Shown here: positions 26,746 through 34,959 of the stretch, in pieces | Numbering within the stretch: position 1 is the first letter of the stretch | Layout: each line of letters starts with the position of its first letter | Source: Bacillota bacterium | GTDB taxonomy: Bacteria > Bacillota > Clostridia > Oscillospirales > Acutalibacteraceae | Reading direction: 5' to 3' | DNA length: 64,000 bases | NCBI GenBank assembly: GCA_023410445.1 | Contig: JAEYPT010000001.1 | Span: 372,001 to 436,000, forward strand | The notes under the pieces: generated by a model | What the model was told of the DNA's origin: nothing | Databases searched by the model: none | The model's input: the letters and a program-made list of their open reading frames with translations, nothing else | Program-made: the position numbers and the translations under genes

Positions 26746-29370
26746 ATGGAATTTGTGTCCGACTCGCTGCTTCTTTCCACAAAACTAAAAATTCCGGCTC
26801 CCCGGAAAAACTATGTGGTGCGCAGAGGTCTGTTCAGCCAGCTTTCCCAATGTGCCGACCTGAGCGTAATCTTTGTGCGTGGGGGAGCAGGCACCGGGAA
26901 AACGACGCTGCTTTCTTCCTTTATCCGGGAGACGGGGCTGAAAAATGTCGGCTGGCTGTCGCTGGATGCCTCCAACACCGACGTTCGCTCCTTCTGGCCG
27001 TACTTCACGGCGGCTGTTCAGCCTTTTCTGGGCGGCGACGGTGATTTTCTGACGCTGATGCGTTCAAACCCGGATGTTTCTCACATGGAGAATCTTCTGA
27101 TTCCGCTGATTAACCGGCTGTGCGGCGTGGAGGACCGGTATCTGGTGCTTGACGACGTGCACTGCATTTCCGACGCGGCTTTGACCCGAACACTGGAATT
27201 CTTCATCGGCAATATGCCGGAGAATTTTCATCTGTTTATGCTGTCACGGGAGGATCCTCCCGTGTATCTGGGGCCTCTGGCGGTATCCGGTCGATTGCTG
27301 TTCCTTGACGGGAGCCAGATGCGGCTTCTGCCGGAGGAGGGAACCGAGTTTCTGAGACGGACGCTCGGCTTTTCCGGCAGCGCGGAGGAACTGGAACGCC
27401 TCAACACCTATGCCGAGGGCTGGATCGGCGGGCTGCAGCTTGCGGCTGCGGCGGGTGCGGCAGATCGGAACTCCGGCCGTCTGCTGCGCGCGGGCGGTGG
27501 AATCGCGGCCGAATACCTGAACCGGGAGGTGTTTGAATCACTGACACAGGAAGAGCGGGATTTTCTGACGCGAACCGGATTCCTTTCTTATTTTAACGAG
27601 GAACTCTGCTCCGCTCTTTTCGACGATTTTTTCGCAGAGCGGTTCGACACGATGGTGGAAGCCCTCACACGGAAAAATCTTTTCATTATTTGCGTCGACG
27701 AGCAGAACCGAATCTACCGCTACCACAACATTCTGGGCGAATACCTGATCCAGCAGTTTTCACGTCTTTCAGATTCCGTGAAACAATCGCTACATGAAAA
27801 GGCCGCGAAGGCCTTTGAACGGCAAGGGGACTATGCGGAATCACTGAGGGAGTTCAGCGCCGCGAATGATTTCGGGGACGTTCTGCGCGTGGCAAAGTCC
27901 ATGGACGGACGGGTGGAAGGGTGGAAATTTCTCGATGGGGTACCGATGGATCAGTTGATTTTGGAGCCTGATCTCGCGGCACAGTGCTTCCTTTACAATT
28001 TCGGCAATTTCAACCTGGAACGATGCCGCGAACTATATAAAAAATTTCAGGAACATTATAAAGACTCCGATGTTTCCCGCGCGATGCATTTTGCCTCAAA
28101 GTATTTTTCAGGGGAGAACTTCAATTTGCCGGAATACTGTACGTTTACAGCGGAGCAGATTGATGCCGTACCGTTCAGCTCAGTGCCGAAGGCAATGCTG
28201 CTGGTGGAAAATTCTGCGGCACTGCTGGTTCGCGAACAGTATGAAGAATCGGAACGCTGTGCCCGAAAGGCCATGCAGCTCTGTGCGGGAGTCAACGCTT
28301 TCGTGGAGCTTTTTGCCTGCAATCAAATGGCGCAGATTTGTGAGGAAATTGGGAATCTGAACGATAGTCTGACCTGGTACGCGAAATCCGAGGAGTTAAT
28401 TCGGTCTCCTCGGATGGTTGGGGGGGTAGAGGTCAATTATTGCTTTGGCTTGACTGGAGTCTACATGCGGCAGATGGAATTGGAAAAGGCAGCTCAAATA
28501 CTCGAAAAGGCGCGGTGCCTGATCGAAGAGAAGCATTTCCGACTGAACATCACCAATATGACGCTCGCTTTTCATCAGGCCGAGATGAAGTTTTTATCCG
28601 GTGACGCCGAGAGCGGCGCCTCTCAGGTGGAGAAACTCCGGGCGGAATACGCGTCCTTCGGGGTGCTTACTTTTGGGCGTCTGCTTGAGGAGCTCGCCTG
28701 CGCCGGGCGGCTTACGGACGAACTTGCCAACCGATTTCTGGAGGAACTGGAACAAAGCAGCGAAATTTACCAGTCCTCGTCGTTCCTGATTCTGCTGCGG
28801 GCCCGCATTCTGTTTGGGCGCGGGCAGGAAGAAGAAGCGCTGCGAAAGACGGAGGAAGTGCTGACTGCTTCGCGCACGCACGGAAATCGGCTCCATCTTG
28901 TGGAAGCGGGACTTCAAAAAGTCCTCATGCTGTGCCGTGTTCCGGAAACAGCTGCCCGTCAGCGTGATATTCGAAATCTCTTGTACGAGGCGGTTTATTA
29001 TGCCCAGAAAGACCGCAATCGGATGCCGTTCTATCTGGATCGGGCTGTCCTGCTGCCCCTGCTGCGGGAGCTTCTGGCAAAGACGGAGGGACGGAATTCC
29101 CTAAGCGTTGGGGAAATGAGTTTTCTGCGGGATATCGTCGTTCTCTGCGGTTCCGACGGTGCCCCAAAGGAGACGGAAACTCTTTCGGCACGTGAGACGG
29201 AGGTTCTCAGCGAGCTGGCGCGCGGGATTACGAACCGGGAAATCGCCGATGTGCTTTGCATCTCGCAGGCCACCGTCAAGACCCATGTGTTGAGCATTTT
29301 CAGCAAGCTCGGGATTTCTTCCCGGATGATGGCGGTCGAAGAGGGGAGAAAAAGGGGATTGATTTCATAG
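26746..29370 (+). CDS. MalT-like STAND ATPase, LuxR family transcriptional regulator
   Basis: 874-residue signal-dependent activator. The N-terminal STAND NTPase has Walker A GGAGTGKTTL (about residues 46-55) and a Walker-B-like YLVLDDVHCI. The middle (about 350-780) is helical repeats of the TPR type, the usual ligand-sensing part. Residues 805-874 form a LuxR-type helix-turn-helix (LSARETEVLSELARG then ATVKTHVLSIFSKLGI). ATG 26746 follows AAGGAAA. It sits directly after the ABC exporter operon and probably controls it (inference). Confidence 0.9.
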   Translation: MEFVSDSLLLSTKLKIPAPRKNYVVRRGLFSQLSQCADLSVIFVRGGAGTGKTTLLSSFIRETGLKNVGWLSLDASNTDVRSFWPYFTAAVQPFLGGDGDFLTLMRSNPDVSHMENLLIPLINRLCGVEDRYLVLDDVHCISDAALTRTLEFFIGNMPENFHLFMLSREDPPVYLGPLAVSGRLLFLDGSQMRLLPEEGTEFLRRTLGFSGSAEELERLNTYAEGWIGGLQLAAAAGAADRNSGRLLRAGGGIAAEYLNREVFESLTQEERDFLTRTGFLSYFNEELCSALFDDFFAERFDTMVEALTRKNLFIICVDEQNRIYRYHNILGEYLIQQFSRLSDSVKQSLHEKAAKAFERQGDYAESLREFSAANDFGDVLRVAKSMDGRVEGWKFLDGVPMDQLILEPDLAAQCFLYNFGNFNLERCRELYKKFQEHYKDSDVSRAMHFASKYFSGENFNLPEYCTFTAEQIDAVPFSSVPKAMLLVENSAALLVREQYEESERCARKAMQLCAGVNAFVELFACNQMAQICEEIGNLNDSLTWYAKSEELIRSPRMVGGVEVNYCFGLTGVYMRQMELEKAAQILEKARCLIEEKHFRLNITNMTLAFHQAEMKFLSGDAESGASQVEKLRAEYASFGVLTFGRLLEELACAGRLTDELANRFLEELEQSSEIYQSSSFLILLRARILFGRGQEEEALRKTEEVLTASRTHGNRLHLVEAGLQKVLMLCRVPETAARQRDIRNLLYEAVYYAQKDRNRMPFYLDRAVLLPLLRELLAKTEGRNSLSVGEMSFLRDIVVLCGSDGAPKETETLSARETEVLSELARGITNREIADVLCISQATVKTHVLSIFSKLGISSRMMAVEEGRKRGLIS

Positions 29371-29390
29371 GTGAAGAATATCTTCGTACA

Positions 29391-29438
29391 GCTAAAAGGC
29401 CCATGGAAAACCTAACAGGTTTCCATGGGCCTTTTAGC
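29391..29438. terminator. Perfect 19-bp inverted repeat, bidirectional terminator
   Basis: The left arm at 29391-29409 and right arm at 29420-29438 are exact complements with a 10-base loop. The ends of the stem carry A-rich/T-rich blocks (CTAAAAGG and CCTTTTAG), so it can terminate the two convergent transcripts. Confidence 0.85.
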
Positions 29439-29451
29439 TGTGCGGAGATTA

Positions 29452-29700
29452 TTAATTTGCCCCGGCGTCTTTCCAGGCGGGCAGCTTCGCGAGCGTACGG
29501 ATGGCAAGCTCACGCGCGGCTTCCTGGTCAAGGCCCTGCGTACGGATCAGAAATTCGACGGTTCCCTCCAGCTTTTCCGGGTACGACTGCATGCTGCCGT
29601 CGGTGCGCGCGCAGTATTTGCAGTAATCTTTGCTCTCGTCCCCAAGAGCAAAATCCTCCGGCTTGGTCATGGGCATTCCACAGGCGATACAGGTTTTCAT
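29452..29700 (-). CDS. Small zinc-ribbon protein
   Basis: 82 residues with two Cys pairs (CIACGMPM near residue 4 and YCKYC near residue 28) forming a putative zinc ribbon of the Zn_ribbon_2 type, then a helical tail. It is the last gene of a four-gene minus-strand operon; its ATG overlaps the end of the preceding gene by 4 bases. The role is unknown, though such proteins often accompany small regulators or carboxymuconolactone-decarboxylase-like proteins. Confidence 0.8.
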   Translation of the reverse strand: MKTCIACGMPMTKPEDFALGDESKDYCKYCARTDGSMQSYPEKLEGTVEFLIRTQGLDQEAARELAIRTLAKLPAWKDAGAN

Positions 29701-30017
29701 AGAGTTTCGTCCTTCCTTTCATAGGCTTCCAGCGCCGGAACCAGACAGTTGGTGATTCCCTGAATGCCGGAAACGGTCAGCGTCATCAGAATTGTGCCGA
29801 GAATTTCTTCCCGGCTTGCTCCTTCGTTTTTGGCCATTGGCACATGGGCGGCCACAGCCGAAGCGTCTCCCTGAGACGCCTTGATTCCGATAAATATCAG
29901 CTGTCGGGTTTTTGCATCCAGGCCTCCGGTAGAGGAAACGGCCGAAATCAGGTTGGTAAAGGCTTCGGAAACCTGCGGCGATTCTTTTTGCAATACGGCA
30001 AACGGATTTTTACTCAT
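29697..30017 (-). CDS. Carboxymuconolactone decarboxylase (AhpD-like) family protein
   Basis: 106 residues from ATG 30017, preceded by AAAGGAG. The all-helical CMD/AhpD fold is recognisable in the segment with KTRQLIFIGIKASQGDASAVAAHVPMAKNEGAS. The CxxC of peroxidase-type AhpD is absent, so redox activity by that mechanism is unlikely. It is the third gene of the TetR-led operon. Confidence 0.82.
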   Translation of the reverse strand: MSKNPFAVLQKESPQVSEAFTNLISAVSSTGGLDAKTRQLIFIGIKASQGDASAVAAHVPMAKNEGASREEILGTILMTLTVSGIQGITNCLVPALEAYERKDETL

Positions 30018-30018
30018 G

Positions 30019-30225
30019 TTATTTTCTCCTTTTATATAGGTCAACTCCCAACTTTTTAAATTCTGCTATCCCGAGTTCGGTAAGTGAGAAACTTTTCGGC
30101 TCGTTTTCGTCCCGGTGAAACCAGCCAAGCTCCAGCATGCGGTCGAACAGCCGGTCCCCGAGCATTCCTCCGAGATGACCGTAGCAGCATTTTACGGATA
30201 ACTGTTCCGGTTCCTGCTCCTTCAT
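30019..30225 (-). CDS. Stand-alone ArsR C-terminal-like small protein
   Basis: 68 residues from ATG 30225 (AAAGGAGG site); its start overlaps the TetR stop by 4 bases. The sequence CCYGHLGGMLGDRLFDRML followed by SLTELGIAEFKKLGVDL resembles the C-terminal half of a group of ArsR-type regulators (CYDHLAGxLG ... LTxxGxxxFxxLGID) but there is no preceding winged helix. It is either a genuine small partner protein or a retained domain fragment. Assignment is by pattern memory. Confidence 0.65.
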   Translation of the reverse strand: MKEQEPEQLSVKCCYGHLGGMLGDRLFDRMLELGWFHRDENEPKSFSLTELGIAEFKKLGVDLYKRRK

Positions 30226-30821
30226 GGGAGGTCCTCCTTTCGTATCATTTTCAGATAGGTGTCCATCCATGTGGCTCCGTAGCGTTCCACCACGTTTCCC
30301 CCCGGCGCGAACCGGTCGCCGTTTGCGAGGTAATAATGGATCAGACCAATCCACATGTTGAAAAGCAGGGCGATGGGAATGTCCCGGATTGTCCCGGCGC
30401 GGAGCTCCCGTTCGGCAGTCCGGCTGAAATGGAACGAAACCGCCGACTGAACATTTGCCCACGCGTCCCGCGCCGGTTCCGGCAGAAGCCGATTTTCAAT
30501 CACCAGCCTCGTGTAAAACGGTTCGTATTCCCGTATTCCCGCGAGATGTGCGGCGAGCATGTCCCGCATGGAGGCACAGTCCTCCGACAGTTCGTGCGTG
30601 CCCAGGGCGATTTTCCCGCAGCAGGTCGTCACGACTTCCGTAATCAGTTCCTCCTGCGTCTGAAAATGAAGGAAAACCGTCCCGTGAGAAACCCCGGCAG
30701 CCTCGGCAATATCGGACATCCGTGTGTTGAGAATGCCCTGCCGTGAAAAACATTCGCAGGCGGTTTTCAGCAGAAATTCCCGTGTTTGCTCTTTCTGAAT
30801 CTGACGTGCTGTTTTTTTCAT
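30222..30821 (-). CDS. TetR family transcriptional regulator
   Basis: 199 residues with an N-terminal TetR helix-turn-helix (about residues 12-58, with MSDIAEAAGVSHGTVFLHF) and a helical ligand-binding domain. First gene of the four-gene minus-strand operon. A near-perfect promoter and a 14-bp palindrome lie 20-60 bases upstream, which indicates autoregulation. Confidence 0.9.
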   Translation of the reverse strand: MKKTARQIQKEQTREFLLKTACECFSRQGILNTRMSDIAEAAGVSHGTVFLHFQTQEELITEVVTTCCGKIALGTHELSEDCASMRDMLAAHLAGIREYEPFYTRLVIENRLLPEPARDAWANVQSAVSFHFSRTAERELRAGTIRDIPIALLFNMWIGLIHYYLANGDRFAPGGNVVERYGATWMDTYLKMIRKEDLP

Positions 30822-30841
30822 TATACTGATTCCTTAATCAC

Positions 30842-30883
30842 TGACTTTAAAGTCATTATATAAAAGCACAGCGATTTTGTCAA
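30842..30883 (-). promoter_or_regulatory. Promoter and palindromic operator of the TetR operon
   Basis: Minus-strand TTGACA (30878-30883), 17-base spacer, TATAAT (30855-30860). The palindrome TGACTTTAAAGTCA (30842-30855) overlaps the expected transcription start, an ideal position for repression by the encoded TetR protein. Confidence 0.78.
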
Positions 30884-30892
30884 TAGGATCGC

Positions 30893-30930
30893 AAAAAAAT
30901 GCGTGGGCGCGGAATCTTCCGTGCCCACGC
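30893..30930 (-). terminator. Terminator of the DNRLRE-domain gene
   Basis: The stem GCGTGGGCGCGGAA/TTCCGTGCCCACGC (30901-30930) is followed on the minus strand by a run of T (30893-30899). Confidence 0.88.
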
Positions 30931-30939
30931 GGGGGTAAG

Positions 30940-32031
30940 TCAATCAGTTGCTGTCGGAGTCTCCCGTGGCCCGATGGTAATCTGGGGCAGACGGGAGTCT
31001 CCCTTTTTTTGGTAGTTCGGCAGAATACTGGCAATATTGCCGGTTACCGGTACGAACATGGGGGAAATTCCCGCTGCGTCGGAAATAACAATCATGCCAT
31101 ACGGATTCTTATAAACGATGCCGGACACGGACATGTTCCAATTCAGATCGATGCAAATACTTTCGGAAACGGAAAGAGAATCATGAATGTCGTTCACGAT
31201 ATATTTATCGATTCCCTCCGCAAAATCCGGAGCAGTCAGAAAACTCATGTTCGGATTGTAAACAGTATCGATTCCGGAATAGATGGCCGTAATTGTGTTG
31301 AGAGGAACGAAAGTCCGGTATCCATTATCCTGAAGAATAAGAAGGCCGGCATAGGTGCCGTCCGGCGATAGCGTAAGTGCAGATGGAGTTCCGATGATGA
31401 GATTTACGTTGCTGGCGTAGATTGTCACAACGGTTGGGGGATAAAGTGCAAGGAATTGCTGTAAAACGTGCGTTAGCTGCGCCATGCAGAAATCACTTGC
31501 ACTGGAAGGCCTTACGGGAGAACCGGAGTAGGTGATTACCAACTGAGGGAAATAGGGCTGGTAGGAAATTGCGTTGGTTGCCAACTGCACGAGCGTGCTG
31601 GTGTCGGTATTGACCAGTGCGATGCCGTCGTTGGGATAGGTTCCGTCGACCCACTGGTTCACAAGCTCGGTAACATCAATTTCGACGGTCTGATAAAGAT
31701 CAGCCGTTGTAATGTTGACGGCGGAGGCCGTCGGCGCGGTTGCGGGCTGTGTAGAATAGGTTACGGAGTCTGCACTGAACGGTTCGGTTGCCCGCAGGAC
31801 CGTTATGGGGCTGGGTGCTTCCCCGTTTTTAACGATTACAGAAAACTTTAACTTGGCACTGTCTACCACGGTGATGGGCAAGTCGGGCAGGGGAATGTTG
31901 AGGTAGCCGACACAGGTGCCGAACAAAGAGTCTGCACCGGTGTAAAGCAAGGGATAATAGGAATAATTGGCGTTGGGGTTCTGGGATGAAACGAAGGTGG
32001 TGCCGGGTAAGCTGACCGTTACAGTTGGCAT
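30940..32031 (-). CDS. DNRLRE-domain protein without signal peptide
   Basis: 363 residues. The first about 170 form a DNRLRE/CBM-like beta domain (SAKLKFSVIVKN, VTYSTQPATAP and ELVNQWVDGTYPNDGIALV are typical). The remaining about 190 residues are an unknown domain containing a conserved-looking beta-rich segment. ATG 32031 follows AAGGAAGG. There is no signal peptide or membrane segment; in Clostridia such proteins can belong to the spore surface (inference). The Cys-rich gene lies 150 bases upstream on the same strand. Confidence 0.75.
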   Translation of the reverse strand: MPTVTVSLPGTTFVSSQNPNANYSYYPLLYTGADSLFGTCVGYLNIPLPDLPITVVDSAKLKFSVIVKNGEAPSPITVLRATEPFSADSVTYSTQPATAPTASAVNITTADLYQTVEIDVTELVNQWVDGTYPNDGIALVNTDTSTLVQLATNAISYQPYFPQLVITYSGSPVRPSSASDFCMAQLTHVLQQFLALYPPTVVTIYASNVNLIIGTPSALTLSPDGTYAGLLILQDNGYRTFVPLNTITAIYSGIDTVYNPNMSFLTAPDFAEGIDKYIVNDIHDSLSVSESICIDLNWNMSVSGIVYKNPYGMIVISDAAGISPMFVPVTGNIASILPNYQKKGDSRLPQITIGPRETPTATD

Positions 32032-32181
32032 GGATGTAAGACCTTCCTTTCGTATGTTACAAAGTTTTTTCGGATTGCCAAGGCCTCTATTCTTTCACGC
32101 ATTTTCGGACGATCAAGAACACAGAGGTTCGGCACCCGCCGATTGGAAGCGGGCGCCGAAAAAGCAGGGTATCAATATTTA

Positions 32182-32310
32182 TCAGCAGCAACGGCGGCAG
32201 CAGCGGTTGCAGCCACAGCAACGGCAGCAACGGCAACGGCAGCAGCCGCGGTTACCGCAACCTCCGCCGCAAGCACAAATGGCGATGAGGGGAACAATCC
32301 AGCAACACAT
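32182..32310 (-). CDS. Cysteine-rich 42-residue protein
   Basis: From ATG 32310 (AAGGGA site upstream) the product has 17 Cys and 7 Arg in 42 residues. It opens with a hydrophobic stretch (WIVPLIAICA), followed by a Gly-Cys hinge and then pairs of Cys alternating with Arg. The DNA underneath is a degenerate GGCAGCAAC-type repeat. It could be a metal-binding or disulphide-crosslinked coat component. It precedes the DNRLRE gene on the same strand. I know no family for it. Confidence 0.6.
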   Translation of the reverse strand: MCCWIVPLIAICACGGGCGNRGCCRCRCCRCCGCNRCCRRCC

Positions 32311-32571
32311 CTCGTAATCCCTTCTTTCACTTAGATTCGTTCCATAATATGTTTCCGTTGCGAAAACTGACAAAACTGGATTCTGGAATTCCCGTAAGAA
32401 TGAAATTGAAACGGAATCATGGCGAATGGAGGGACGGTTAGCGACAATAATTGTAAATATGCACAAAACGAATTCAAAAATAGAAAATTTTTTATTAAAT
32501 ATTCAAAATTAGGAATATTGCAATCACAAATCCGGTTAAAATGAATCTATCCAATAAAAGGGGGCCTGGGC

Positions 32572-33618
32572 ATGATTAAATTCCTTGAAAACCATCAAAT
32601 CGATATGAGTGTTCTTGAAATTGAGGACGTACTGGATGTTTCCCTGTTACAGAGATTTCAGGATAATTTTGCGGTTGGAATGAACTGTGCCAGCGTAACG
32701 GTGGACCGGAAAGGGAACCCGATTACAAAGCCGAGCTCCTACACTAGATTCTGTATCGATTTTATACATAAGACACCGATGGGGGACAGCCGCTGCGCGG
32801 AATCGCATAACCGCATGGGACAGGAAGCTGCCCGGACCGGCAGGCCATTTGTTGGGAAATGTCATGCGGGTCTGATCGATTTTGCCGCCCCCATCATTGT
32901 GAACGGGGAATTGCTGGGAACGGTTCTGGGAGGGCAGATTCTGGCGGAACGGCCGAAAAGGGAACATTACGTTCAGGTTGCAAAGGAACTGGGGATGGAC
33001 GGCGATTCTCTTGCGGATGCGGCCAATGAAGTAAATGTTACAGAAATGAAAAATATCAGCGCCGCCGCGGAGGTACTGTTTATCGTGGTCAACAGTATTG
33101 CTCAGAACGGCTATGCAAAGCTTCGGCTGGAAGCCATTGCAAAACGCCTGGCAAGCAAGTTCGTGGAAATTTCCGCTACTCTGGAGGAGCTTGCTTCCTC
33201 TGCGCAGAGCATTATGGGGGAGCAGCAGACCCTGAACCGCGAAATCGAACAAATCGGGCAGTTTAACGGCGAAATCGGGAATATTCTGCAATTGATCAGC
33301 AAGATTTCAATGAATACCAAAATTCTTGGAATCAACTCTTCCATTGAAGCGGCTCACGCGGGAGAAGCGGGCGTCGGGTTTGCCGTTGTCGCGAAGGAAA
33401 TCAAAAAGCTTTCGGACAGCTCCAAGGAAACGGCGGACAACATCGCGGGGCTGACTCAAAAAATCAAGGAATCCATCGAATCAACGATCAACCATTCGGA
33501 AATCACACTGAGTACGACAAAGGAACAGACGAAGGCGATGGAAGACGTCTCAAATGCGGTTCAGCAGGTCGTTTATCTTGCGGATGAGCTGGATCGGATG
33601 ATGAAACAGGAAGCGTAA
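32572..33618 (+). CDS. Soluble chemoreceptor with PocR-type sensor domain
   Basis: 348 residues without membrane segments. Residues about 15-180 match the PocR ligand-binding domain (CIDFIHKTPMGDSRCAESH, CHAGLIDFAAPI and LGGQILAERP are typical; the Cys residues may bind a redox centre or metal). Residues about 190-345 form a methyl-accepting signalling coiled coil with the tip SMNTKILGINSSIEAAHAGE. ATG 32572 is preceded by GGGGGCCTGGGC. It is a cytoplasmic sensor feeding CheA or a related kinase; the ligand is unknown. Confidence 0.88.
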   Translation: MIKFLENHQIDMSVLEIEDVLDVSLLQRFQDNFAVGMNCASVTVDRKGNPITKPSSYTRFCIDFIHKTPMGDSRCAESHNRMGQEAARTGRPFVGKCHAGLIDFAAPIIVNGELLGTVLGGQILAERPKREHYVQVAKELGMDGDSLADAANEVNVTEMKNISAAAEVLFIVVNSIAQNGYAKLRLEAIAKRLASKFVEISATLEELASSAQSIMGEQQTLNREIEQIGQFNGEIGNILQLISKISMNTKILGINSSIEAAHAGEAGVGFAVVAKEIKKLSDSSKETADNIAGLTQKIKESIESTINHSEITLSTTKEQTKAMEDVSNAVQQVVYLADELDRMMKQEA

Positions 33619-33638
33619 GTAGCCGACAAAACAGCGGG

Positions 33639-33875
33639 TCACTGTTTTGAGTCATCTGCATTATCAGTATTAGTATTATCAGAATTATTATCTGCTTGCT
33701 TTCGGTACTCCGCCTGAGAAGCCCAGACGATAACCAGACTCCCGATGGCAATGATCAGATTACCGAGGACGTTGAGATAGCCCGCGTCGCGGTCTTTGCT
33801 TAAAGAAACGGCGATCAGGAAACTCAGCAGCGTCAATTCACAGGGGCTCATGCATTCAATGGGATCCATTTTCAT
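33639..33875 (-). CDS. Small membrane protein (Clostridia-type, DUF6774-like)
   Basis: 78 residues from ATG 33875 with the N-terminal motif PIECMSPCELTLLSFLIAVSLS, one long hydrophobic helix (about 40-58) and a polar Asn/Asp-rich tail. The CELT motif resembles small conserved Clostridia proteins. The ribosome site is weak. Function unknown. Confidence 0.55.
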   Translation of the reverse strand: MKMDPIECMSPCELTLLSFLIAVSLSKDRDAGYLNVLGNLIIAIGSLVIVWASQAEYRKQADNNSDNTNTDNADDSKQ

Positions 33876-34038
33876 CACCGGTTAATTATATGAACGCTTT
33901 TTCCGGATCAGTAAAGCGCGGCGGATTTTTCACTCATGGTTTTTTCATGCCGCCGGAGTAAAATATAGCCTTTCCCGGCGGAAAGGCAGTCTAAAATTGA
34001 CTTTTCCATCATAATAACCATATGAGGTGGAACGGTCT

Positions 34039-34926
34039 ATGGTTTTAAGGATTCGAGCCAAATGGTTTGTTCTGACGGCTCTGATGGCTTTTGTTCTGAT
34101 GGGCTTTAATGCGGCGGCCGGCCGTATTTTCCATGGCAGTACGGCGGCCGCCGCAGAAAATGAATCGGTTTGCGTACCGATCATCGTTTACCACAATGTC
34201 CAGCCGAAGCGTGCCAATTATTCCATCACTCCCGCCGAGTTTGAAAGTGATCTGCAGTATCTTGCGAGGGATCACTATACGCCAGTAACGATGAATCAGC
34301 TTATGAATTATGTCGCCGGCGGCGAAAGCCTTCCGCCCAAGCCGATTGTTCTTTCGTTTGACGACGGTTATCTGGACAATTACCGCTACGTTTATCCGCT
34401 GATTAAAAAATACGATACCAAGATCGTTTTATCCATTATTGCGAAAAATACGGATGATTTCACGCAATATCCGGATAACAATCTCGACTATTCGCATGTG
34501 ACCTGGAATCAGCTGAAGGAAATGGCGGAATCCGGACTGGTGGACGTTGAAAATCATACCTACAATCTTCATTCCGACAAGCATGGGCGCATCGGATGTA
34601 TGCAGAAGGCCGGTGAATCCTATCAGCAGTATGAGAGGGTTCTGTCAGACGATCTGATGAAATGCCAGAATGAGATTATGGTTCATATCGGCTCGGTGCC
34701 TGAGACGTTCACGTATCCCTACGGGAAAATCAGCAAAAACGCGGAGCCAATTTTGAAAGAACTGGGCTTTCGGGCGACCCTGACTTGCAATTATGGGGTC
34801 AACCGCATCAGCCGCGACCCGGACTGCCTGTACGACCTGAAACGGATCTGCCGGATGCACGGCAAAAGCCTTTCCAAAGCGATTGCCGAGGGAATGAAAA
34901 CCCTGAAATACCAAAAAGCGCAATAA
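34039..34926 (+). CDS. Polysaccharide deacetylase family protein
   Basis: 295 residues from ATG 34039 (GAGGTGG site). An N-terminal membrane anchor/signal (about residues 8-30) exports the enzyme. The NodB domain has the metal-binding LSFDDGYLDNY (about residue 105) and the HTYNLH (HxxxH) motif. Such enzymes remove acetyl groups from peptidoglycan or other cell-surface amino sugars. It is a single gene. Confidence 0.9.
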   Translation: MVLRIRAKWFVLTALMAFVLMGFNAAAGRIFHGSTAAAAENESVCVPIIVYHNVQPKRANYSITPAEFESDLQYLARDHYTPVTMNQLMNYVAGGESLPPKPIVLSFDDGYLDNYRYVYPLIKKYDTKIVLSIIAKNTDDFTQYPDNNLDYSHVTWNQLKEMAESGLVDVENHTYNLHSDKHGRIGCMQKAGESYQQYERVLSDDLMKCQNEIMVHIGSVPETFTYPYGKISKNAEPILKELGFRATLTCNYGVNRISRDPDCLYDLKRICRMHGKSLSKAIAEGMKTLKYQKAQ

Positions 34927-34959
34927 TTAGAATTTTTATGCAGAAAATTAGTTAGAAAT

